A stretch of 6,854 nt of DNA from JAAYQU01 sp037441445 (lineage in GTDB: Bacteria; Bacteroidota; Bacteroidia; Bacteroidales; Salinivirgaceae): contig JBBISE010000178.1 in NCBI GenBank assembly GCA_037441445.1, forward strand, positions 1 through 6,854, read 5' to 3'. A model generated the notes under the pieces. That model was not told where the DNA came from, did no database searches, and worked only from the letters and a program-made list of their open reading frames with translations. Each line of letters begins with the position of its first letter. Positions within the stretch are counted from its first letter, which is position 1. Both the position numbers and the translations under genes were made by a program. This document shows, in pieces, positions 1-6,716 of this stretch.

Positions 1-5
1 GAAAA

Positions 6-120
6 TATAAACATATGAAACGCCCATGCCGACAACCGATTTTTCGACACACAAGCGCATGATTAAAGTCGGCATGAAGTTCCATATGGCCGTAAACCGA
101 AAAATTATAAACATATGAAA
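6..120. repeat. 15-base direct repeat at 100-base spacing
   Basis: The 15-mer tataaacatatgaaa occurs at 6-20 and again at 106-120, exactly 100 bases apart. Both copies are preceded by an A-rich run starting with g (gaaaa at 1-5, gaaaaat at 99-105). What follows differs: after the first copy comes the hairpin block, after the second comes transposase coding sequence. The pattern suggests a dispersed or tandem repeat unit of about 100 bp whose array may continue to the left of the window. Only one full period is visible, so an array cannot be shown. The second copy partly overlaps transposase codons (the tttcatatg on the minus strand), so some of the identity could be coincidental. Confidence 0.55.
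12..88. repeat. Imperfect inverted repeat, potential long hairpin
   Basis: The left arm (12-33) starts with catatg and ends with catgccgac. The right arm (68-88) starts with gtcggcatg and ends with catatg. Aligning the left arm to the reverse complement of the right arm gives 18 matches over 22 positions with one gap, including nine perfect pairs next to the loop and six at the base. The loop is 34 bases (34-67). The element could fold as a ~77-nt stem-loop in DNA or RNA. The size resembles folded recombination sites or palindromic intergenic repeats, but I see no integron attC core consensus (GTTRRRY / RYYYAAC) at the expected places. Function unknown. Confidence 0.5.
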
Positions 121-528
121 AGCCGTGTGATTATCAATATCTGTTGCCGCAAGCCCTGCAATTTCAAGACCCCGTTTGGCACTGTTAGCGCAACCTGACC
201 AGTACCAACCAACGCCAGGAGTCTTTTTCCCCGATTTACTAATATAGATAGGATCGAATGCTAGCAGAAACCTCCCACTACCCTGAGAAAGAGTAAGTTC
301 TTTATTGAACAACAGGAAGTCAAACTGCTTTTCAAACTGTTGTCTGAACCGTTGTTCACAAAATTTTCCGTATCTTGCAAGCTGAAGAAAGTTAATTCGA
401 CCCTTGATAGATAGGAAGAGCAAAAACGTTTCCGGAAGAAACGACTTTCTCCACAGATTTATTTTTGGCATATTTTTTAAACATTTGTTTATCAATGTCT
501 TGTATGATATTTGGTCCCTGAGCGTCAT
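112..528 (-). pseudogene. 3'-truncated DDE transposase (IS4-like), N-terminal part only
   Basis: The minus strand from the ATG at 526-528 encodes about 139 residues that read as the N-terminal part of a DDE transposase. Residues 21-75 look like the helical N-terminal region (NLWRKSF, INFLQLARYGKF, FRQQFEKQFDF). Residues 90-98 (AFDPIYISK) carry the likely first catalytic aspartate, D92, followed by a Gly/Trp-rich stretch (KTPGVGWYWSGC, 102-113) and LEIAGLAATDIDNHTAFH (121-138). Transposases of this type are typically around 400 residues, so the second catalytic Asp, the Glu and the whole C-terminal half are missing. Similarity appears to stop near residue 139, where the repeat block begins; the frame stays open to position 1, but residues 140-176 do not look like transposase. 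The element is therefore dead. The IS4-like assignment comes from recognising the motif pattern and is less certain than the call of transposase. Confidence 0.8.
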
Positions 529-577
529 AATTTAATCAGATTATGGTTAATCCGTTAAGTTACTGATTATCAGGAGC

Positions 578-606
578 TTTGCCAGATTTTTCCAGTACTT
601 ATTTTG
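578..606 (+). promoter_or_regulatory. Candidate Bacteroidota promoter for the two-gene operon
   Basis: TTTG at 578-581 followed after 18 bases by TATTTTG at 600-606 resembles the Bacteroidota housekeeping promoter (TTTG near -33, TAnnTTTG near -7). The -7 element is one base shorter than consensus. It would start transcription about 6-8 bases downstream and give an untranslated leader of roughly 35-40 bases before the ATG at 650. The leader is A/T-rich with no Shine-Dalgarno sequence, as is common in this phylum. The promoter lies between the transposase start (528) and the operon, so it might sit in or near the end of the old insertion sequence. Confidence 0.35.
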
Positions 607-649
607 TTGAAAATCAAACATTTATGTAAAAGTTTAACGAACTATTGAA

Positions 650-3600
650 ATGAAGTGGCACATTGAAAATCTGCAATTAAGCAAGCATCAGACATCATAT
701 ATCAAGGGCGTTGGCATCCTATTTATCGTGTTGCATAATTTTTTGCATTGGGTTGCACCAAACCCGGGGGAAAATGAATTTGATTTTTCGATAACACGAG
801 GCGAACGCCTCGTTAATCAAATAATTGAAACGCCAACTGAAATTATAAATATTTTATTTTCCTATTTTGGACATTTTGGTGTTCAACTGTTTATTTTAAT
901 AAGCGGGTATGGGCTGGCTTTGTCATATTTAAAATTTCAAGGATCAAGTTTTCAGTATATTAAATCCAGAATATCAAAAATATACCCCACTTTTTTAATC
1001 GGTATTTTTGTTTTATTGGTGTATTTGGCTTATACCCGTGGTGGATATCCTGATGTTACTTGGTGGACACAAATAAGTTATAAGCTTTTAATGATTAACA
1101 ACTGGTTGCCAGATGAGGCTCTGACAATTAACGGGCCGTGGTGGTTTTATAGCTTAATATTCCAACTATACATCCTTTTCCCACTTGTTTATTATGTAGT
1201 AAAGCAATGGAAAATACACGGCCTGGTTATTGTTTCAATAATTGCTTACTTGCTGATTTTTATCACTTACCGCCCGCTTTTAGACTCAAAACTATACATA
1301 ATGGCCAATGCACCAGGGCATCTTCCTGAATTTGCCCTAGGTATATTTTTAGCTATCAACCCCAAAATCAGGATTCCGTTGTCTGTTGTCTTTTTATCAT
1401 TAGCCGTGTTTATATGGGGAAACTTTCACTTTTCAGGCTATCCCTTTACATTTTTGGCACTCAGTCTTCTAATGTATTCCTTGTTTCAATGGCTGTTTCA
1501 GCGTCACAAATCCTCCCTTTCAGAAAACAATACATATGTTTATTACGGAAACATCAGTATGTATTTGTTCGCGATTCATGGTTTTTTCAGGCCACAAGTA
1601 ATTGGACTCATTGGTGGTGGCCCATGGTGGATTAAATTATTCTACGCTTTGATATTTCTTTTAATTGTTACAGGAGTAGCGTTAATGGCAAAAAGTTTGC
1701 ACAATTTTGTAAACAATACGATTATAAGCATTAGAAACAACTTAGGCAATTTTTTTGAACGAAAGCGAATTTCTGGTTTTGTAGAAAAGTATCGTTTAAA
1801 GGACAGTTTATCCTTACTTACAAAATTCTTTTCTATCACCGTTTTTTCTATCGTTGTCATCAGGCTTTTAATGATGTTGTGGACAACAATTGAGGGATCC
1901 GCTAGTAGTGCAGATTTTTTGCACCTCTATTACGGAACACTTAGAGACGTTTTAGTGTGCTCTCGCTGGTTTGTTTTACTTATTATCCCAACTTTCTTAC
2001 TGGTTGCATTGAATAAATTTGGCGCAACTCTATTTCTTTACCTCACAACGCTTCCATTGGTTGTTTTATCAGGATACCTGAGCTACTATTATCTTAGTGT
2101 TCAAACACCATGTGTGAATACTCTGTTATACTCGGTAAAGGTAGTTTCAGGAAACCATCAACAGACATTTGAAATATTGAGTTTGTGGGGATTTATTTTT
2201 ATTGGCTCAGGTATTGTATGTTTTTTTGTTGGAAACAGAATCAAATTCGTGTCCACTTTTACTTCCGCTTTAGTTTTGTTGTCAATAATTGTAGCGGGTT
2301 TTACACCAAAACCCATGTATATCAACCCTCCGAAATCAAAATTTAAAAGCGAGAAATTGTATTTTCAGGCTCTAAACTACCCAGTTTATTTTGCCGAAAG
2401 CGTTATTCGAAACCAAACCCAAACACAATTATCAGAAGATTATAAAGCGGCCTTATTAAAGTTTAGAAACGATTTCCCAGAATTTGAATCCACCGATGTT
2501 AACTATCCATTTTATCGTCAAATGGAAACTAGAAACAACCTGGCAGATTATTTTAAGCAACCTTCCAAGCAACCAAACTTTGTGTTCGTTGTTGTTGGCG
2601 GATATGGATCGTTGCACAGTGGCCCAAATGCAAAGGGTTTATCGGTAACTCCCTTTCTTGACTCGTTGGCCAACAATAGCCTTTATTGGCCAAATTGTTT
2701 TTCTACATCGATCAACACATCACAAACCTTACCATCTATCTTCAGTTCGGTTCCCTTTGGAAACGGTTTTACACTGCTTAGAAATGATATGCCCAACCAT
2801 ATGTCCTTTCTTGGAATTGCAAACGATCTCGGTTATACAAATTCTTTCTTCTATGGTGGAGATCTTGAAAGTGATGGCATTTTGCACTATTTATCCCTCA
2901 ATAAAACAAAAACCCCTATTGTTAACCGCGATCCAAATGTTATGAATAAACCAAATGGAACATCCACATTTTTGGGTTGGAACGATTTGGAATTGGTGCA
3001 GCAACGATTTAGTTATCTTTCTTTAACAGACATCCCCTTTGTTGATGTTTATTATACAATATCATCTCGATATCCAGAATTTTATGAAGAAAAGGAAAAA
3101 TGGAAAAGTCTCTTTAGAAATCACATCAGCAAAAACCAATTAAAAGGTTCCGAAGTGTTTGATTTCGAAAAAAACATTAATTCGTTTGCCTCCTTATTTT
3201 ACACAGACAATGCTTTGCGAGAATTGATTAATTCATACAAGAAAAACCCAGAATATAAGAACACTATATTTATCATTACTGGCGATAACCTAAATGAGCA
3301 AATACAATCAACATCAATTTTGGATAAATACAGGGTACCATTGATTATCTATTCCGAATGTTTAAAAAAACCAGAAGTTTTTTTAAACATGGTATCGCAC
3401 CTCGACATTGTGCCAACTATTTTGGCATACATGAAAGCAACATCGGATCAAAAAATCCCATTGCAATCGCATTGGTTTGGATCTGGTTTGGAATTCACGA
3501 CGCATTTTAAAGCCACAAAACGCATGGCAATTTTTGATACTGCAAACAAAATCAGAGGCTATTTGCATGACAGTATTTTGATTTCGGACGATATTGTATA

Positions 3601-4225
3601 CCAAATAAAGGATAATTTGCAACTGAAACGTGTTGAAAGCGACAACGAAAAGGATTTGATGAATGAGCGGATTAAAACATTTAATACATTGAACAATTAC
3701 GTTATTAGCAGAAACGCCCTAATGCCGTCCAATGTCACCAAGCGTCCCCGGATTGTGGCCTCTTTACGTGATACCTACATTGACTTTGAATCTAAAACTA
3801 TCCCTCATTTCTTCAATGATAATGAAATCGTTTCAACCAATGCTATTTTTGGAAATAAGTCGGCTATTACTACCCCTGATAGATTATATGGTTCTCTTGT
3901 TAGTAACTACCTTTTCGTTGACAACTTTCAATCTGTCGATGTGGCACTTCGATTTGCAGTAAAGCTACCAGCTAATTTAAAGGACCTTTTCCCTTCGGTT
4001 GTCGTTGCTTTGCACGACAACGACAAATCAATATCATACGATCGTTTTTTACTAGAGCCGAATGATCTAATTGATGAAAACGGTGTTCTTTATTTCGACA
4101 AGGTAATCACAATTCCGGCTAATTTTGAAACGAAAAATAAACTTCTTAAAACCTACCTTTATAATTCGAACAACCAGCAAATAATATACGACAATATTTC
4201 CTTCAAAATCATCGGTCACGAATAA
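650..4225 (+). CDS. Acyltransferase-3 fused to an LtaS-like protein with a degenerate sulfatase-fold domain
   Basis: A 1191-residue inner-membrane fusion protein. Residues ~15-350 form an AT3 (OafA-type) acyltransferase with about ten hydrophobic helices: K19-x9-H29 in helix 1, FGVQLFILISGYGL (76-89), KSRISKIYP (105-113), PWWFYSLIFQLYILFP (163-178) and GNISMYLFAIHGF (300-312). AT3 proteins move acyl groups, often acetyl, onto envelope glycans. After a linker rich in basic and polar residues (~350-385) come about five more helices (~390-410, 440-456, 458-481, 509-527, 534-552). Next is an extracytoplasmic sulfatase/LtaS-like domain (~640-945), then a probable beta-rich C-terminal domain (~1020-1191). 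From ~385 onward it parallels the entire downstream protein. Likely nucleophile T690 and D879 remain, as does SHLDIVPT (H917). The expected metal-ligand Glu is G650, the TxxxH-type substrate His is R807, and the His after D879 is N880. The hydrolase/transferase half is thus probably inactive, and a binding or scaffolding role is my inference. The start at 650 gives a normal AT3 N-terminus. The acyl donor and acceptor cannot be read from sequence. Confidence 0.85.
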   Translation: MKWHIENLQLSKHQTSYIKGVGILFIVLHNFLHWVAPNPGENEFDFSITRGERLVNQIIETPTEIINILFSYFGHFGVQLFILISGYGLALSYLKFQGSSFQYIKSRISKIYPTFLIGIFVLLVYLAYTRGGYPDVTWWTQISYKLLMINNWLPDEALTINGPWWFYSLIFQLYILFPLVYYVVKQWKIHGLVIVSIIAYLLIFITYRPLLDSKLYIMANAPGHLPEFALGIFLAINPKIRIPLSVVFLSLAVFIWGNFHFSGYPFTFLALSLLMYSLFQWLFQRHKSSLSENNTYVYYGNISMYLFAIHGFFRPQVIGLIGGGPWWIKLFYALIFLLIVTGVALMAKSLHNFVNNTIISIRNNLGNFFERKRISGFVEKYRLKDSLSLLTKFFSITVFSIVVIRLLMMLWTTIEGSASSADFLHLYYGTLRDVLVCSRWFVLLIIPTFLLVALNKFGATLFLYLTTLPLVVLSGYLSYYYLSVQTPCVNTLLYSVKVVSGNHQQTFEILSLWGFIFIGSGIVCFFVGNRIKFVSTFTSALVLLSIIVAGFTPKPMYINPPKSKFKSEKLYFQALNYPVYFAESVIRNQTQTQLSEDYKAALLKFRNDFPEFESTDVNYPFYRQMETRNNLADYFKQPSKQPNFVFVVVGGYGSLHSGPNAKGLSVTPFLDSLANNSLYWPNCFSTSINTSQTLPSIFSSVPFGNGFTLLRNDMPNHMSFLGIANDLGYTNSFFYGGDLESDGILHYLSLNKTKTPIVNRDPNVMNKPNGTSTFLGWNDLELVQQRFSYLSLTDIPFVDVYYTISSRYPEFYEEKEKWKSLFRNHISKNQLKGSEVFDFEKNINSFASLFYTDNALRELINSYKKNPEYKNTIFIITGDNLNEQIQSTSILDKYRVPLIIYSECLKKPEVFLNMVSHLDIVPTILAYMKATSDQKIPLQSHWFGSGLEFTTHFKATKRMAIFDTANKIRGYLHDSILISDDIVYQIKDNLQLKRVESDNEKDLMNERIKTFNTLNNYVISRNALMPSNVTKRPRIVASLRDTYIDFESKTIPHFFNDNEIVSTNAIFGNKSAITTPDRLYGSLVSNYLFVDNFQSVDVALRFAVKLPANLKDLFPSVVVALHDNDKSISYDRFLLEPNDLIDENGVLYFDKVITIPANFETKNKLLKTYLYNSNNQQIIYDNISFKIIGHE

Positions 4226-4227
4226 TG
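4223..4227 (+). other. TAATG stop-start overlap of the two operon genes
   Basis: The stop codon TAA of the upstream gene (4223-4225) shares its last A with the ATG of the downstream gene (4225-4227). No purine-rich Shine-Dalgarno sequence precedes the ATG. This geometry usually goes with termination-reinitiation coupling, which would keep the two proteins at linked levels. A second in-frame Met at codon 9 (4249-4251) is a possible alternative start, but the overlap favours 4225. Confidence 0.75.
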
Positions 4228-6627
4228 AAGAAAAAAAATACAAACCTTATGTTTATTGAGAGAAACAATATACTGAGATATTTCATTGAATTTCAAGTAA
4301 TACTATTGCCATTGATTTTGGCAATCAGGATGTTCGAACTATTCTATCTGCAACACCACTTAATTGTCCCGGAGGATTATTTGACCCTTCAACTATCGGG
4401 TTTTTATTATGATATTCTATTTTGGATGTCTTTTTCCGTTATTACTGGTTTGGTGGTTTTACCTTTATTGATTCTTTGGAAATGCTTGGCGAAAATTGTT
4501 ATTATTTCAACACATGTTTTATACATAGTGGGGGAAATTGGTTTAATCTTTTTCCACAGTCAACGCGGAGCCCCTCTTGATAGTGAGCTGTTTTCCCAAT
4601 CAGTTGACAATACTTTATTTGCTGTAAAATCATCTGGATTGGTTACTTTTTGGAACATCTCTGTATTTATCGTCATCTTAACTTTTTATGTTTTTCTTTT
4701 AACCGTAAAGAAAAAATTGAGATTGAATCCTAAATTGATCGCCGTTACAATTTTTCTCATTTTGGTTTTTGGTGTTTACAACATTGCGTATCGCATCAAG
4801 GGAACGGGAGTGGAATACAAAAGCAATAAATTGCAATTTCTAATAGAAAGTGTTTTCTTTCAATCAACGAAAGAAGACAATGTCAGTTTTGACGGTATTC
4901 AAAAACAGATTCATGAGTACCAGAATACCATGAAACAACAATTTGTTTCAGAAGAGTTTCCGCTCTTGAAGACGAGTACCACAAACAATGTTCTGGGCGA
5001 TTATATTACAATAAAAAGCAAAGCGCCTAATATTGTTATTCTTATTGTCGAGAGCCTATCTCGCGATTTTTGTGGCAATAGGGCCAGGTATGGTAATTTT
5101 ATTACGCCATTTTTGGATTCACTCACAAGAGTGGGCCTGTATTGGGAAAATTGTTTAAGCACAGCCCCCCTTTCCTTTGAAGCTCTTCCAGCAATTCTGG
5201 GATCTTTGCCACATGGGAAGCAAGGATTTAACATGTTGCCTGAATATCCCAACCACACATCGTTGATTAAAATATTGAATGCAAATAATTACTTTTCCTT
5301 TTTTATTGCGGGTTCACCACTATATTTCGACAATCAGGGATCATTCATGCGCAATCAGGGTACGAAATATATTAGTTATCATTTCCCGGAAAAGTACACC
5401 CGGATGGATCCCGAGAGTAAATGGAGCTATGGATACCCCGATGATGCGACATTTGATTTTGGGTTACAGTTGTTAGATACCATCCAATCACAACCCTTTG
5501 TCCAGGTTTATGTTACTATAACCACACATCCGCCATTTAAGTATGAAAAAAGCGTTGAATATGTCCAGAAATTTGAGGATGCCTTAAAAAAGCAATCGTT
5601 GCCGCAAGAAACAAAAGCAGATATGTTAAAAATAAGAGAGCAATTGGGTTCCTTTATGTATTTTGATGATGTTTTGCGTGATTTCTTTCAGCGTTTCCGC
5701 AAACGGGCCGATTTTGAAAATACGATATTTGTTATTACCGGTGATCATCAAGGATATTATGCTCCAAAAAATGTATTAGGGAAGTATCATGTTCCTTTAA
5801 TCTTATATTCGCCCTTACAGACGAAAGCAAAGGTGTTTTCATCGATTGTATCCCATAAAGATGTAACACCAACGCTGGTTGCGCTTTTACAATCACGGGA
5901 AAACATAAAAATACCATCCCTTAACTCTTTTCTTGGCAATCCATTGGATACATCATCCGGCTTTAATTCAAACCAAAAATTGCCATTGCTGGGATGGAAC
6001 AAAAGTGTTCAAAATGTGGTATGGGAAAAGTTCTTTCAAACTCAGGGTGTCTTGTATCGAATTGTAGATAAAGATTTGAATATTTCGGAAATACAGGATG
6101 GCAAGCTTATGGCGGAGATCGATAATTTTAAGAATCAATTTGAGACTATCAATAATTATGTATGTTACTCCAACAAACTAATCCCCGATTCCTTGTCATA
6201 CGAAACATTACATTTCAGTAAAGAGTGCTTCAGAGACGTAAGGAATATAGAGCTAATTGATAATAAAAATGTTTTTCCTTTGGAGACTCAGTTCCAATTT
6301 TATCCCAAAACTAGTGCTATGAAAATAGAAGTAAGCTTTGATGCAATGCTTCCTGCCAAACCCATAGACTCGTTACCCCAATTTGTGTTTGCAATTAGCG
6401 ACGAAAAGAAAACAAAGAATGTGTATTACGATTCAAAGAACCTATCATTTTTAAACAACGAGAAAATAAAGCCTGGTGAATGGATGAATTTTTCCATAAA
6501 AGATATTATACGCATAAACCCTGGCGATTTGCCCCCAAATCCCCTGTTGTCATGTTATCTCTATAATCCAAAAAAATATCCAGTGAGTTACAAAAGTTTC
6601 TCAGTTAACGTTTACTGCACTGATTAA
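4225..6627 (+). CDS. LtaS-like membrane phosphotransferase/sulfatase-fold enzyme with intact catalytic core
   Basis: An 800-residue inner-membrane enzyme of the LTA-synthase/sulfatase superfamily. Five hydrophobic helices (~18-42, 60-85, 88-111, 140-161, 170-188) precede an extracytoplasmic catalytic domain (~266-570). The domain opens with APNIVILIVESLSRD, E276 matching the metal-ligand Glu of LtaS. S317 in APLSFEALPAI sits where the LtaS nucleophilic Thr lies. H435 in TTHPPF matches a substrate-pocket His, D507-H508 in ITGDHQ match the Asp-His metal pair, and SHKDVTPT (H544) is also conserved. R376 may match the substrate Arg of LtaS, but the His of the FxHG-type motif is I361. A C-terminal region (~650-800) is probably beta-rich and matches the end of the upstream protein. 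Relatives transfer phosphoglycerol or phosphoethanolamine, or hydrolyse phospho/sulfo-esters, outside the membrane. Since Bacteroidota lack lipoteichoic acid, a substituent transferase for an envelope glycan or lipid is more likely; the substrate is unknown. It is co-transcribed with, and overlaps, the AT3-fusion gene, so a shared substrate is a reasonable inference. Confidence 0.85.
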   Translation: MKKKNTNLMFIERNNILRYFIEFQVILLPLILAIRMFELFYLQHHLIVPEDYLTLQLSGFYYDILFWMSFSVITGLVVLPLLILWKCLAKIVIISTHVLYIVGEIGLIFFHSQRGAPLDSELFSQSVDNTLFAVKSSGLVTFWNISVFIVILTFYVFLLTVKKKLRLNPKLIAVTIFLILVFGVYNIAYRIKGTGVEYKSNKLQFLIESVFFQSTKEDNVSFDGIQKQIHEYQNTMKQQFVSEEFPLLKTSTTNNVLGDYITIKSKAPNIVILIVESLSRDFCGNRARYGNFITPFLDSLTRVGLYWENCLSTAPLSFEALPAILGSLPHGKQGFNMLPEYPNHTSLIKILNANNYFSFFIAGSPLYFDNQGSFMRNQGTKYISYHFPEKYTRMDPESKWSYGYPDDATFDFGLQLLDTIQSQPFVQVYVTITTHPPFKYEKSVEYVQKFEDALKKQSLPQETKADMLKIREQLGSFMYFDDVLRDFFQRFRKRADFENTIFVITGDHQGYYAPKNVLGKYHVPLILYSPLQTKAKVFSSIVSHKDVTPTLVALLQSRENIKIPSLNSFLGNPLDTSSGFNSNQKLPLLGWNKSVQNVVWEKFFQTQGVLYRIVDKDLNISEIQDGKLMAEIDNFKNQFETINNYVCYSNKLIPDSLSYETLHFSKECFRDVRNIELIDNKNVFPLETQFQFYPKTSAMKIEVSFDAMLPAKPIDSLPQFVFAISDEKKTKNVYYDSKNLSFLNNEKIKPGEWMNFSIKDIIRINPGDLPPNPLLSCYLYNPKKYPVSYKSFSVNVYCTD

Positions 6628-6641
6628 TTGATCGAGAATAT

Positions 6642-6708
6642 TTGAATACAAAGGTGTTCCTGTTTAATGCCTCATTCAGGGTACTTTAGATTGCTAAACT
6701 GTATTCAA
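6642..6708. terminator. Inverted repeat between converging genes, possible terminator
   Basis: ttgaataca (6642-6650) and tgtattcaa (6700-6708) are perfect 9-base inverted copies separated by 49 bases. A smaller hairpin, tttag-attg-ctaaa (6685-6698), lies inside the loop. The element sits 15 bases after the operon stop and ends nine bases before the stop of the minus-strand frame, where a bidirectional terminator would be expected. However, the arms are AT-rich, the loop is long and no U-tract follows on either strand, so this is not a classical intrinsic terminator. Confidence 0.25.
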
Positions 6709-6716
6709 TCGGAATA

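Noticed and set aside
12..88. Integron attC site interpretation of the hairpin block
   Set aside because: Size and folding are suggestive, but the GTTRRRY / RYYYAAC core sequences are absent and no integrase or cassette is in view.
1..120. CRISPR array suggested by a spaced direct repeat
   Set aside because: Only two 15-base copies are present, with an 85-base gap that is too long for a spacer and itself contains an inverted repeat.
11..120. Small plus-strand frames within the repeat block (ATG at 16 and 60)
   Set aside because: They are 15-19 codons long, arise from the repeat sequence itself and have no support as genes.
533..569. Inverted repeat taatcag / ctgatta upstream of the transposase, possible insertion-sequence end or operator
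   Set aside because: Only seven AT-rich bases per arm with a 23-base loop, and no second element end is available for comparison, so I could not support a terminal repeat or operator.
796..813. GC-rich perfect 7-bp hairpin (acgaggc-gaac-gcctcgt) inside the AT-rich start of the fusion gene
   Set aside because: It lies within a well-supported coding region and a single short hairpin of this length is expected about once by chance in several kilobases.
1414..6002. Other open frames of 60-95 codons on both strands inside the two large genes
   Set aside because: They overlap strongly supported coding sequence, show no recognisable motifs and are expected as shadows of the long genes.
4225..6627. 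Naming the second gene as a true lipoteichoic acid synthase
   Set aside because: The family match is to the LtaS/sulfatase fold only; the likely host phylum has no lipoteichoic acid and a substrate-pocket His is replaced.
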